A stretch of 40,040 nucleotides of DNA from an uncultured Pelagibacteraceae bacterium (GTDB lineage Bacteria; Pseudomonadota; Alphaproteobacteria; Pelagibacterales; Pelagibacteraceae). The stretch spans positions 1 to 40,040 of the forward strand of contig CACKYN010000009.1 of assembly GCA_902604355.1 (NCBI GenBank), given 5' to 3'. Positions 17,226 through 25,800 of this stretch are shown piece after piece. The number at the start of each line of letters is the position of its first letter. Within the stretch, counting starts at the first letter, position 1. Made by a program: the position numbers and the translations under genes. The notes below the pieces were generated by a model that was not told the origin of the DNA, did no database searches, and saw nothing but the letters and a program-made list of their open reading frames with translations.

Positions 17226-17546
17226 TTAATTTGAAAGCTTAAAATAGCTTGAACCTTTTTTTCCGGAAAAAATTTCTTCAATTAAAGGGTGTTTTATTGG
17301 CTCATCAGAGTCGTCCATAAGCAAGTTTTGCTCTGAAACATATGCTTCATAAGTAATTTCATCATTTTCAGCAAGTAAGTGGTAAAATGGCTGATCTTTT
17401 CTTGGTCTGACATTTTTTGGGATCGATTGATACCATTCCTCTGAATTGTTAAATTCAAAATCAACATCATAAATCACACCCCTAAATTCAAAGTGTTTAT
17501 GTTTAACAATGTCGCCGATTGAGAATTTAGCTTTTTGGATTGGCAT
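17226..17546 (-). CDS. hspQ: Heat shock protein HspQ (YccV-like, hemimethylated-DNA-binding family)
   Basis: Small protein of the YccV/HspQ family, which in enteric bacteria helps Lon-dependent proteolysis and was first noted for binding hemimethylated DNA. 106 residues, complete. Recognisable segments are FSIGDIVKHKHFEFRGVI, EEWYQSIP, RPRKDQPFYHLL and YVSEQNLL, typical of the alphaproteobacterial form. It has its own divergent spacer of 87 bases with yciB, in which a heat-shock-like promoter can be proposed. Confidence 0.9.
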   Translation of the reverse strand: MPIQKAKFSIGDIVKHKHFEFRGVIYDVDFEFNNSEEWYQSIPKNVRPRKDQPFYHLLAENDEITYEAYVSEQNLLMDDSDEPIKHPLIEEIFSGKKGSSYFKLSN

Positions 17547-17554
17547 AATTATTA

Positions 17555-17581
17555 GTATGGGTATTTAAATATAAAAATCAA
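17555..17581 (-). promoter_or_regulatory. Possible heat-shock (RpoH) promoter of hspQ
   Basis: On the minus strand TTGAT (17577-17581) and CCCATAC (17555-17561) are separated by 15 bases, resembling the RpoH pattern TTGAA-spacer-CCCCAT. The gene downstream is a heat shock family gene. The -10 part lies only 8 bases before the ATG, which would give an almost leaderless message and weakens the call. Confidence 0.25.
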
Positions 17582-17633
17582 TGCAAAAAAGATTAATGTT
17601 TTGTGATGTGGCAAATATGTTAATATCTTTTTA

Positions 17634-18188
17634 GTGAATAAATCTTTTTTGAAATTTATTACCGATTTCGGGCCATTGGCAATATTTTTTTTCTTTTATT
17701 ATAATAATAATAAAAATTTATCAGTTGCAATACCTCCACTTATAGTTGCAACTTTAATTGCTTTGGCAGTTGTATGGTTCTTCGAAAAAAAAATACCTCC
17801 AATGCCTTTGGTGAGTGGAATACTAATCACATTCTTTGGTGGGCTAACTATTTATTTTAATGATCCAATATTTATTTATGTAAAACCAACTATAATAAAT
17901 ATTTTATTTGCCTTAGCTTTATTTTTTGGAAAATATTTTACAAGAGAACCTATTTTAAAAAAAATTATGGGTAAATCCTTACCCTTATCTGATATTGGAT
18001 GGGAGATACTAAATAAAAGATGGATGTTCTTCTTTCTTGGGCTCGCCATACTTAATGAATTTGTCTGGAGGACACAAACTGAGGAATTCTGGGTTAATTT
18101 TAAAGTATGGGGAATGTTGCCGATAACAATAATTTTTACAGCATTTCAAATACCACTCATTAATAAACATAAAATTGATGCGCCGTAA
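17634..18188 (+). CDS. yciB: Inner-membrane septation protein YciB (IspZ)
   Basis: Polytopic inner-membrane protein of the YciB/septation protein A family, linked in other bacteria to cell-envelope synthesis and division. 184 residues with about five hydrophobic segments and the family signatures FITDFGPLAIFF at the start, then GGLTIYFNDP, KPTIINILFA and LNEFVWR. The start is GTG, which gives the usual family N-terminus; no in-frame ATG lies close by. It overlaps the next gene by 11 bases. Confidence 0.88.
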   Translation: MNKSFLKFITDFGPLAIFFFFYYNNNKNLSVAIPPLIVATLIALAVVWFFEKKIPPMPLVSGILITFFGGLTIYFNDPIFIYVKPTIINILFALALFFGKYFTREPILKKIMGKSLPLSDIGWEILNKRWMFFFLGLAILNEFVWRTQTEEFWVNFKVWGMLPITIIFTAFQIPLINKHKIDAP

Positions 18189-18522
18189 TCTAAAATTAAT
18201 AATCAATAACCCTCAAAATAAAGTAGAGCAAAAGCAGTTCTTTGAAAAAGATGAACTTAAAATAATTTTAGATCTATATGCAAAGATGGTGTCTGAAGGA
18301 TCTTGGAGAGACTATGGATTAAATATTTCTAGCAAACAAGTGAGCTTTAGTGTTTTTAAAAACGCAGCTGAAAATGCTATTTATAAAATTTGTAAAAATT
18401 TTAAGCCAAAAAATAAAAATCTTAAATATTTGATAACAGATACAAATGGTAAGATCTTAAAAAACTCTTACGAACTTAGATTGTTATTAAAAAATACCAA
18501 TTGGAAAAGTTTTATAAATTAA
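18178..18522 (+). CDS. DUF2794 family protein
   Basis: Small conserved alphaproteobacterial protein of unknown function, 114 residues from the ATG chosen (a TTG one codon earlier is less likely). Segments typical of the family are LYAKMVSEGSWRDYGL, FSVFKNAAE and the C-terminal GKILKNSYEL. No signal peptide or membrane segment, so cytoplasmic. It overlaps the 3' end of yciB by 11 bases, and its stop overlaps that of the convergent BI-1 gene by four bases. Confidence 0.8.
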   Translation: MRRNLKLIINNPQNKVEQKQFFEKDELKIILDLYAKMVSEGSWRDYGLNISSKQVSFSVFKNAAENAIYKICKNFKPKNKNLKYLITDTNGKILKNSYELRLLLKNTNWKSFIN

Positions 18523-19280
18523 CGTCTTTGGCCAAAAAGTCTTAGCAACATTATAAATAGATTTATAAAGTCTAGATAAAGAGTAAGAGCACCCATTACA
18601 GCTTTTTTGCCCATGATTTCACCAGTGTCACTAGCTGTATACATATTTTTAATTTTTTGAGTATCATAAGCTGTAAGACCAACAAAAATTAAAACTCCTA
18701 ATATTGAAATCACGAAATACATCATTGATGATTTCATAAATATATTAACTATTGAAGCTATAATTATTCCAATTAAACCCATTATTAAGAAAGAGCCTAA
18801 TTTAGTTAGATCTCTTTTTGTAGTGTAACCATAAATACTCATTGCCCCAAAAGTTGCTGAACAAATAAAGAAAACTCTTGTTACACTCATGCCTGTGTAT
18901 ACTAATAAAATTGATGATAAAGATAAGCCCATCAAACCTGCAAAAACCCAAAAAGTTGTTTGAGCTTTTGATGCACTCATTTTATTAATTCCAAAACTCA
19001 TATAAAAAACAATTCCTAAAGGCGCAAGCATCACAATCCATTTTAAACCTGACATATAAATTGCATTACCCATTTGAGTAAGACCAACAATAGATCCAGC
19101 ATCATTAGTAACGACTGACATTTTAAATGTTATTAGAGCAACTATTCCGGTTAATAAAATTCCTGTTGCCATGTAGTTATAAACTTTTAGCATGTAGGCT
19201 CTTAAGCCTTCATCCATTACAACAGTTGATTGTTGAGCTGCTTTTGCTCTATTTAATATTCCGTTTTTATCAAATTCCAT
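18519..19280 (-). CDS. Bax inhibitor-1 / YccA family membrane protein
   Basis: Polytopic inner-membrane protein of the BI-1 (TMBIM) family; bacterial members include YccA, an FtsH modulator, and proton-sensitive calcium leak proteins. 253 residues with seven hydrophobic segments. The conserved GLTAYDTQKIK loop lies near residues 200-210, and the C-terminus ends LYLDFINLFIMLLRLFG then QRR, a family hallmark. Its function in this organism is not established. It is a single gene, convergent with DUF2794 and divergent from the aldo/keto reductase gene across 77 bases. Confidence 0.9.
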   Translation of the reverse strand: MEFDKNGILNRAKAAQQSTVVMDEGLRAYMLKVYNYMATGILLTGIVALITFKMSVVTNDAGSIVGLTQMGNAIYMSGLKWIVMLAPLGIVFYMSFGINKMSASKAQTTFWVFAGLMGLSLSSILLVYTGMSVTRVFFICSATFGAMSIYGYTTKRDLTKLGSFLIMGLIGIIIASIVNIFMKSSMMYFVISILGVLIFVGLTAYDTQKIKNMYTASDTGEIMGKKAVMGALTLYLDFINLFIMLLRLFGQRR

Positions 19281-19357
19281 AAAGTGTTATATAATAGCCT
19301 TTTACTAATTATTCAATATACCTTAAAAGATTAATAAAACATTAACACAATTATCAA

Positions 19358-20392
19358 ATGAATTACAAAAACCTAGGTAACACGGACTTAAAAGTAAGCA
19401 CAATTTGTCTCGGTACTATGACTTATGGAGAGCAAAATACCCAAAATGAAGCATTCGAGCAAATGGATTTTGCTTTAGACCATGGTGTAAATTTTTGGGA
19501 TACTGCAGAATTATATGCTGTTCCTCCCAGAAAAGAAACTTACGGTGACACTGAGGAAATAATTGGAAACTGGTTTAAAAAAACCAAAAAAAGAGGTGAG
19601 GTAATTCTAGCCACAAAAGTTGCAGGACCTGCTCGAGATTATTTGCGAAATGGAGAAAATAGTTTTGTAGGTCCAAACTTAGAGAGTGCTTTAAATAATA
19701 GTCTTAAGAGATTAGAAACTGATTATATTGATCTATACCAACTTCATTGGCCAGAAAGAAATGTAAATAATTTTGGAAGATTGGGCTATGTTCATAAAGA
19801 AAATGACTGGAACCAATTTGAAGACGTACTAGGAGAGCTACATAAATACGTAGATGAAGGTAAAATTAAATATGTAGGAATATCAAATGAAACTCCTTGG
19901 GGTGCTATGAACTATTTAAAAATTTCTAAAGATAAAAATTTACCAAGAATGATGTCTATTCAGAACCCTTATAATTTACTTAATCGATCTTATGAGGTGG
20001 GTTTAGCTGAAGTGTCTATTAGAGAAAAAATTGGCCTTTTGGGATACTCTCCCCTAGCAAGTGGTTTTTTAACTGGTAAGTATAGAAATAACCAATTGCC
20101 AGAAAATTCCAGAATGAAAAGAGACGGAGATTTTTGGACAAGATATAATAAACCAAATAGAAATAAAGCCGTCGAAGAATATTACAAAATCTCTGAAAAA
20201 TATTCATTAGATGTATCACAAATGTCTATAAAATTTTGTGAAATACAAGACTTTATGACTAGTGTAATTATAGGTGCAACAACAATGGAGCAGTTGAAAA
20301 CAAACATAGAAAGTGTAAACGTTAATCTATCAGATGATGTCATTAAAGAAATTAACAATGTTCAAAAAATTTACCCTAATCCATGTCCATAA
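19358..20392 (+). CDS. tas: NADP(H)-dependent aldo/keto reductase, Tas type
   Basis: Cytoplasmic reductase of aldehydes or ketones with a TIM-barrel fold. 344 residues, very like E. coli Tas in length and motifs. Seen: the catalytic tetrad D48, Y53 (AELYAVPPRKET), K87 (ATKVAGP) and H130 (YQLHWPER), then VGISNETPWG, IQNPYNLLNRS and the cofactor-binding IIGATTMEQLKTNI near the C-terminus. The physiological substrate is not known. It begins a plus-strand run and overlaps the start of the following IalB-like gene by 10 bases. Confidence 0.88.
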   Translation: MNYKNLGNTDLKVSTICLGTMTYGEQNTQNEAFEQMDFALDHGVNFWDTAELYAVPPRKETYGDTEEIIGNWFKKTKKRGEVILATKVAGPARDYLRNGENSFVGPNLESALNNSLKRLETDYIDLYQLHWPERNVNNFGRLGYVHKENDWNQFEDVLGELHKYVDEGKIKYVGISNETPWGAMNYLKISKDKNLPRMMSIQNPYNLLNRSYEVGLAEVSIREKIGLLGYSPLASGFLTGKYRNNQLPENSRMKRDGDFWTRYNKPNRNKAVEEYYKISEKYSLDVSQMSIKFCEIQDFMTSVIIGATTMEQLKTNIESVNVNLSDDVIKEINNVQKIYPNPCP

Positions 20393-20895
20393 CTAAAAAA
20401 GTTACAGCGTTTTTTATTATTTTATTTTTAATTAGCTTTAATCAGCTTCAAGCTCAAGAAGTAAAAAAAATTGGCAAATATAAAGATTGGGAAGCAATGG
20501 TATTTTCTGAAGCAAGTGGAAAAGTTTGTTTCGCACAATCCTCACCTATCTTGCAAGCTCCAAAAACAAACAAGAGAGATGCAAAATTATTTGTAGCCTT
20601 TAGACCTAACGAAAGTATTACCAATGAAGTGAGTGTGACCCCAGGCTATGAGTTTAACAAAAGCAACTCTGTCACTGCAGCTTCAGGAAAGAACAAATTT
20701 AAATTTGATATTAAAGAACAGGGATTTGCTTGGATTGCTGATAATAAAATTGAACTTAAAATGATTAAGCAAATGAGAAAAGGTTCTAGAATAATGATTA
20801 CAGGATACAATCAAAAAGGTTCTCAAACAATTGATCACTATTCATTGCTAGGGTTTACTAAAGCTTATAACGCATCTCGAAAAGCTTGCAGTTAG
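20383..20895 (+). CDS. Exported IalB-family protein
   Basis: Invasion-associated locus B family protein, widespread in Alphaproteobacteria and not tied to invasion in free-living members; function unknown. 170 residues with a signal peptide at about 1-24 (ending QLQAQ), then family segments YKDWEAMVF, CFAQSSP, NEVSVTPGYEF, MRKGSRIMITG and YSLLGFTKA. Two cysteines in the mature part (in VCFAQ and the penultimate residue) could form a disulfide. Its ATG lies within the last codons of tas, and argG follows 4 bases after its stop. Confidence 0.82.
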   Translation: MSITKKVTAFFIILFLISFNQLQAQEVKKIGKYKDWEAMVFSEASGKVCFAQSSPILQAPKTNKRDAKLFVAFRPNESITNEVSVTPGYEFNKSNSVTAASGKNKFKFDIKEQGFAWIADNKIELKMIKQMRKGSRIMITGYNQKGSQTIDHYSLLGFTKAYNASRKACS

Positions 20896-20899
20896 TTTA

Positions 20900-22087
20900 A
20901 TGAAATCAAAAAAAAAAATTGTTCTAGCATACTCTGGAGGGCTTGATACCTCTATAATTTTAAAGTGGCTTCAAGAAAATTATAACGCAGAAGTAATTTG
21001 TTACACTGCAGATGTGGGGCAAGAGATTGATAGAAAAAAAATTATCTCTAATGCAAAAAAATTTGGTGTCACTAAAATAATTATTAAAGATTTAAAAGAT
21101 GTCTTTGTAAAAGATTATGTTTATCCAATGATCAGAGGTCATGCTATTTATGAAGGTGTCTACTTGTTAGGTACATCCATAGCAAGACCACTCATAGCTA
21201 AAGATCAGATTAGAGTTGCTAAAAAATTTAAAGCTTTTGCAGTTTCCCACGGTGCGACTGGTAAAGGAAACGATCAAGTAAGATTTGAATTAGGCTATCA
21301 TTACTTTGGCCCAAAAATAAAAATCATCGCTCCTTGGAGAATTTGGAAATTAAAATCAAGAACTGATCTAATTAATTATGCAAAAAAACACAACATAGCT
21401 ATTCCAAAGGATAAAAAAGGTGCATCTCCTTTTTCAGTAGACGATAATTTATTTCACACCTCTACTGAAGGTAAGCTTTTAGAAAATCCCAAAAATTTTG
21501 CGCCAGAATTTATTTTTCAAAGATCAGTTTCGCCAGAAAAAGCACCAAATAAAGCATCTTTTGTTACTATAAATTTTAAAAACGGAGATCCATTTGGTGT
21601 GAATGGGAAAAAAAATTCTCCAGCAAAATTATTAGAAAAATTAAATCAACTTGCAGGTAAAAATGGAATTGGCAGAGTTGATTTAGTTGAAAATAGATTT
21701 ATTGGAATAAAGTCTAGAGGTGTATACGAAACACCTGGGGGTACTTTGTTAATGAATGCCCATCGTGCAATGGAGTCTGTAACTCTTGATAAAGATACAA
21801 TGCATAAAAAAGATCAAGTTATGCCAAGATATGCAGAGCTTATTTACAACGGCTACTGGTATTCAAAAGAAAGATTTAAACTTCAAAAAATTGTAGATCT
21901 AAATAAAAATAAAGTTAATGGTTCAGTTAAACTCAAACTTTACAAAGGGAATGTTACAATAATTTCTAGACAAACTAAAAGTGCAGCCTACTCTATGAAA
22001 AAAGTTTCTTTTGAAGAAAATAAAACCTTTAATAAAACAAATGTTGAAAGATTTATTAATTTTCATAAGAAAAAACTACGTTCTTAA
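20900..22087 (+). CDS. argG: Argininosuccinate synthase
   Basis: Joins citrulline and aspartate with ATP in the penultimate step of arginine synthesis. 395 residues, the normal length for the type I enzyme. Seen: the PP-loop AYSGGLDTSIIL at 10-21, ATGKGNDQVRFE with the substrate-binding Asn/Asp, SVDDNLFHTSTEG and SRGVYETPGGT. No other arg gene is nearby; argH is not in the window. It starts 4 bases after the IalB-like gene. Confidence 0.96.
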   Translation: MKSKKKIVLAYSGGLDTSIILKWLQENYNAEVICYTADVGQEIDRKKIISNAKKFGVTKIIIKDLKDVFVKDYVYPMIRGHAIYEGVYLLGTSIARPLIAKDQIRVAKKFKAFAVSHGATGKGNDQVRFELGYHYFGPKIKIIAPWRIWKLKSRTDLINYAKKHNIAIPKDKKGASPFSVDDNLFHTSTEGKLLENPKNFAPEFIFQRSVSPEKAPNKASFVTINFKNGDPFGVNGKKNSPAKLLEKLNQLAGKNGIGRVDLVENRFIGIKSRGVYETPGGTLLMNAHRAMESVTLDKDTMHKKDQVMPRYAELIYNGYWYSKERFKLQKIVDLNKNKVNGSVKLKLYKGNVTIISRQTKSAAYSMKKVSFEENKTFNKTNVERFINFHKKKLRS

Positions 22088-22144
22088 TAAATCTTAGGTC
22101 AATTTATCGTTTGTCAAATTTATTTAAAACTATATCTTAGATCT

Positions 22145-22603
22145 ATGGAATCGTTAAAAAATTGGATGATAGAAGCGGCTAATATTTTATTTGATGATAG
22201 TAAAAATGATTTGAGGGCTCTTCCTAAAACAGTGCGATTACAAATTCTTCTCGTTTTAAGTTTTATTTGGACCACTGTTTTTAGTTTATATGTTTTTTCA
22301 TATACAACTTTTGCATTTGGTTGGGCAGGTCTTTTTATAGCTCATATTGGTTTAATTTTTGCAGTGTATATGACATTTAAGCATTTTCACAGAGCCGAAG
22401 AAAGTTCTGCTAGCGTTTTTAAGACAAAAAATTTTGACCCTTTTAAAATAATGGTAATTGTTTTTGTTATAGTTTTTATATTTGTCTTTTCAAAGGGAAT
22501 AGAAGTTCTAACTAGTCCAAACCCGTATTCTTACTCAATTCCATATGATGGATCTTCAAAATCAGTATTTGAAAAATGGCTACCATTTAGTAAAGATAAA
22601 TAA
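22145..22603 (+). CDS. Unrecognised inner-membrane protein
   Basis: I do not recognise this 152-residue protein. An N-terminal soluble part (about 1-28, with WMIEAANILFDD) is followed by two adjacent hydrophobic segments at about 31-52 and 57-77, a short polar linker with KHFHRAEES, another membrane segment at about 99-119, and a C-terminal tail rich in Ser, Tyr and Pro. Its stop overlaps the ATG of the PsiE-like gene (TAATG), so the two proteins are probably made together. The 57-base gap after argG may hold a promoter, but I see no convincing boxes. Confidence 0.75.
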   Translation: MESLKNWMIEAANILFDDSKNDLRALPKTVRLQILLVLSFIWTTVFSLYVFSYTTFAFGWAGLFIAHIGLIFAVYMTFKHFHRAEESSASVFKTKNFDPFKIMVIVFVIVFIFVFSKGIEVLTSPNPYSYSIPYDGSSKSVFEKWLPFSKDK

Positions 22604-22983
22604 TGGATAAAATAGCAAAAAACTTACAATTAGGTTTGATGTGCATTATTTTAATAAGCACTGTAATTGCTGTTGGTATTGAAATATTAAACATGTTTAC
22701 AAATCAACTAGTTACACTGGCTGATTTACTTTTAATGTTTCTATATTTAGAAGTTCTTGCAATGGTAAGAGTTTTTTGGAACCAACAATCTATAAGCATA
22801 ACCCTGCCACTTCTTATTGCAATAACGGCTCTTGCCCGATTTATTATTCTTCAAGGAAAAGAAATGGATCCTACAGCTCTTGTTTATGAAGCAGTTGCTA
22901 TACTGTTGATCGCTGGAGCAATTGTTGTTCTAAGATTAAGACATAGTGACAAACTAGGGCTAAAAAAAAAAAAATCTAGGTAA
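22603..22983 (+). CDS. PsiE-like membrane protein
   Basis: 126-residue membrane protein of the phosphate-starvation-inducible PsiE family, whose molecular role is unknown. Seen: four hydrophobic segments and the family core LYLEVLAMVRVFW, then ITALARFIILQGKEMDPTALVYEA. The C-terminus is strongly basic (eight lysines in the last thirteen residues). It is coupled to the unrecognised membrane protein upstream and ends 7 bases before the photolyase-like gene. Whether it responds to phosphate here cannot be told. Confidence 0.75.
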   Translation: MDKIAKNLQLGLMCIILISTVIAVGIEILNMFTNQLVTLADLLLMFLYLEVLAMVRVFWNQQSISITLPLLIAITALARFIILQGKEMDPTALVYEAVAILLIAGAIVVLRLRHSDKLGLKKKKSR

Positions 22984-22990
22984 TTTAAAT

Positions 22991-24130
22991 ATGCTATTTG
23001 AGGCTTCGAGGGCGAAAGCCATTGAAAAACTAAATCATTTTATTGAAAATAATTTAACAGATTACTCTAAATTAAGAAATTTTGATCTTGGTCCAGAGGG
23101 TAGATCTAATGTCTCGTGCTTATCACCTTACATTACACACGGAATAATAAACGAAAAAGAAATAATAAAAAAATCTCTTGATAAATTTTCTTTTGCTAAA
23201 AATGAAAAGTTTATTCAAGAAGTTCTTTGGCGTACTTATTGGAAAGGCTGGCTTGAGTTAAGACCAAATGTATGGAATGATTATTTAATAGAGCTAAAAA
23301 AAATAAGAGAAGATTTCAAAGATAACAAAGAATATTTAAATGCAATTGAAGGGAAAACAAGCATTGAGTGCTTTAATTCTTGGCTAAATGAACTCAAAGA
23401 AACTAACTATCTTCACAACCATACCAGAATGTGGTTTGCGAGTATTTGGATTTTCACACTAGAATTACCATGGCAACTTGGTGCTGAGTTTTTTATGCAA
23501 CATCTATATGATGGAGATGCTGCATCTAACACCCTTGGTTGGAGATGGGTAGCTGGAATTCAAACAAAAGGTAAGCATTATCTGGCAAGTGAATGGAATA
23601 TAAAAAAATTTACCAATAATAGGTTCCAAAACATCAAATTAAATGAGAACGCTCCTCCAAAAATTTCAGAAAAAACTTACTCTATAGTTAGACAAGATTT
23701 CAGCAATCCTCAGGATATTGAGGGAAAAAATCTTGTAGTTTTTGAGAATAATCTCTCATTTGAAATCACTGACTTCAAAGAAAATAACTTTAAAAAAATA
23801 TATATAATTTCTGTTAAAAATGAAAATAGATCTATCAAGCTTAGTGAAAAGGCAATGAAATTTAAGTATCTTTTAATAAATGACCAACAACAAAGATTAA
23901 AAGATAATTCTATCGAATGTGAGGTTATTGATATTAGTGAAATTAAAAATATTGAAAATTGCTGTGGATTATATCCAACTGTTGGTGAAAACTTAAATTA
24001 CTTAAATTTAAATGATATTAAGTTAAATTTTTTATACAGAAATATTGATAGATTTTCTTGGCAATATTGTAACAAAGGTTTTTTTAATTTTAAAAATTAT
24101 ATTCCAAAAATAATATCAACCTTTAATTAA
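22991..24130 (+). CDS. Photolyase/cryptochrome-like FAD-binding protein with reversed domain order
   Basis: 379 residues. The first 215 residues match the helical FAD-binding half of DNA photolyases: LSPYITHGII at 44-53, EVLWRTYWKGW at 77-87, YLHNHTRMWFASIWIF at 140-155, and DGDAASNTLGWRWVAG at 174-189. The usual N-terminal antenna domain is missing from the front; instead the last 150 residues look alpha/beta (strands such as LVVFENN, KIYIISV and YLLIND), as if an antenna-like domain had moved to the C-terminus. Role is probably light-dependent DNA repair or sensing, but activity is unproven. It follows the PsiE-like gene by 7 bases and overlaps the next convergent gene by four. Confidence 0.8.
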   Translation: MLFEASRAKAIEKLNHFIENNLTDYSKLRNFDLGPEGRSNVSCLSPYITHGIINEKEIIKKSLDKFSFAKNEKFIQEVLWRTYWKGWLELRPNVWNDYLIELKKIREDFKDNKEYLNAIEGKTSIECFNSWLNELKETNYLHNHTRMWFASIWIFTLELPWQLGAEFFMQHLYDGDAASNTLGWRWVAGIQTKGKHYLASEWNIKKFTNNRFQNIKLNENAPPKISEKTYSIVRQDFSNPQDIEGKNLVVFENNLSFEITDFKENNFKKIYIISVKNENRSIKLSEKAMKFKYLLINDQQQRLKDNSIECEVIDISEIKNIENCCGLYPTVGENLNYLNLNDIKLNFLYRNIDRFSWQYCNKGFFNFKNYIPKIISTFN

Positions 24131-24348
24131 AACCAACGTACCATCCCAATAATACCAGCTGTTGCATAAAAAAATTGTAGAAACAAAATTCCTTTATGAC
24201 CGCCTCTATAGGCCCATATTCCTATTAAAATTGCTGAAAAAAGTAATAAGCAAAAACCAAAAAATTCAATTCCGATATTTAAAGCTACAAACAAAGAATA
24301 TAATATTGCAGTTATAACTCCAGCCCATTCAAATATTTTATTGTTCAT
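24127..24348 (-). CDS. Small unrecognised membrane protein
   Basis: 73 residues with three hydrophobic segments at about 8-25, 27-46 and 54-72, and a basic connecting loop AYRGGHKG. I do not recognise a family with confidence; the shape recalls small PnuC-like or sugar-efflux-like fragments. It is the last gene of the minus-strand photolyase operon: its ATG overlaps the amidotransferase stop by four bases, and its own stop overlaps the convergent photolyase-like gene. Confidence 0.65.
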   Translation of the reverse strand: MNNKIFEWAGVITAILYSLFVALNIGIEFFGFCLLLFSAILIGIWAYRGGHKGILFLQFFYATAGIIGMVRWF

Positions 24349-25064
24349 AAAAGTTTTTTAAAATTATTATAAAGGATTGTAGAATATTTATTCATATCTT
24401 TCATGTTATCCTTTGCAGATTGATCAAATTTTTCTAACGCACCATTACCAAGCTGATCCTCCAAAGCTTTTTTATATTCTGGTACACATCCCCATTCATT
24501 TACTGTGGTATTTTTTATTTCTATATGAAATTGAATTCCATAGGCGTGGTTTTGGTATTTAAAAATTTGAAATTTTGTAACTGGTGACGAAGCTAACAAA
24601 GTCACATCTTTATGATTTTGAATACCCTGCACCTCATAAGAGTGCCATTGTAGACTTTTGATTTGGTTAGGAAATTTTGAAAACAAATTGTCAGCTTCCT
24701 TTTCTTTTGTAAAGTTGATGTCCATCATTCCAATCTCAGCAGGATTTGATTTGACTACTTGTCCCCCTAATACTTCTCCTAGTAATTGACAGCCTAAACA
24801 AAATCCTAAATAAGGTTTTTTTAAATCTACAACAAATTCTCTAATTTTTTTCTTTTCCTCTAACAACCATGGATACTGCTTTTCCATAAAGGTATCCATT
24901 GGACCTCCCATACAGAACATTCCATCAAATTTATTTAAATCGTCAGGTATTTTTTCACCTTCATCTAACTCAATAGTGGTTAAATTAAATCCATCAGCTA
25001 ACATTAAATCTTTGATATATCCGGGATCTTCTATCTTAATGTGTTGTAATACAAGAATATTCAC
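24345..25064 (-). CDS. Class I glutamine amidotransferase-like protein
   Basis: 239 residues, a stand-alone GATase1 domain similar to the amidotransferase part of GMP synthase. The triad is complete: C89 in GFCLGCQLLGE, H180 and E182 in GIQFHIEI. This implies release of ammonia from glutamine or hydrolysis of a gamma-glutamyl bond (as in PuuD-like proteins). No synthetase domain is attached and none adjoins it, so the acceptor is unknown. It lies 46 bases after the cysteine-rich exported protein gene. Confidence 0.82.
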   Translation of the reverse strand: MNILVLQHIKIEDPGYIKDLMLADGFNLTTIELDEGEKIPDDLNKFDGMFCMGGPMDTFMEKQYPWLLEEKKKIREFVVDLKKPYLGFCLGCQLLGEVLGGQVVKSNPAEIGMMDINFTKEKEADNLFSKFPNQIKSLQWHSYEVQGIQNHKDVTLLASSPVTKFQIFKYQNHAYGIQFHIEIKNTTVNEWGCVPEYKKALEDQLGNGALEKFDQSAKDNMKDMNKYSTILYNNFKKLL

Positions 25065-25110
25065 TAATTCAGCTTAGCTCAGAACAGTTCTTTGAACAAA
25101 TTAAATAATG

Positions 25111-25800
25111 TTATCTTGCAAGCTTTATAAATATATCGCCCATTCCAGTTTTTAAATTTTCTAAAGGAGTATTATTTCGTAATTCACAAAACCTTCCTGT
25201 TACTTGGTGACTTTTAACAAAATCAATTTCTTCTTTTTTGCAGCTTCTTCCTTCATGTAATAAACCTATCACTACTCGATCATTAAGATTATAAACTTGA
25301 TTATTATTGATTTTTTCTCCATCACAAAAATAATCTTTATTTACCCTGTCGGGGAAATCTTTCTTCTTACAAGGATTTCTGATGGTGAATACATAAAAAT
25401 CTTTTAAACCATCCAAAAATTTATGGGTCATCTTTTCAACTTTAGAATATTTCATAATATCGCACGAACAAGGGATACAACACTTATAGTAATCACCACA
25501 AATCTTTTCCCCACTTTTGCTCTCTTTAGCGTATAGAAAATCTGGTTCGCTATTTGGGTCAATTAATGATCCAGAAACTGCACAATATAATTTATTAAAT
25601 TCTGTAAAATCTTTGTAAGTAATTTCTTTATCTATAATATACTTAAAAAACTTTGGTCCAGCTGCATTTCTATTTTGATCTGGAAATATTCTAGACCAAT
25701 CAGTAATTAATTCTTTATGATAATTTTTTTCTTCTGCGAACAACTCAAATTGAAAAAATACAAAAAAAAATAAAATAAATTTTAATAAGATTTTTTTCAT
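25111..25800 (-). CDS. Exported cysteine-rich protein of unknown function
   Basis: 229 residues with a clear signal peptide (about 1-22, MKKILLKF then a Phe-rich core). The mature protein has ten cysteines (C73, C101, C107, C108, C111, C113, C144, C159, C187, C205); five cluster in CGDYYKCCIPCSCDI. The spacing suggests metal binding or several disulfides in the periplasm. I do not recognise the family. Its ATG overlaps the stop of the FG-GAP/UnbV gene by four bases, so the two exported proteins are probably made together. Confidence 0.78.
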   Translation of the reverse strand: MKKILLKFILFFFVFFQFELFAEEKNYHKELITDWSRIFPDQNRNAAGPKFFKYIIDKEITYKDFTEFNKLYCAVSGSLIDPNSEPDFLYAKESKSGEKICGDYYKCCIPCSCDIMKYSKVEKMTHKFLDGLKDFYVFTIRNPCKKKDFPDRVNKDYFCDGEKINNNQVYNLNDRVVIGLLHEGRSCKKEEIDFVKSHQVTGRFCELRNNTPLENLKTGMGDIFIKLAR

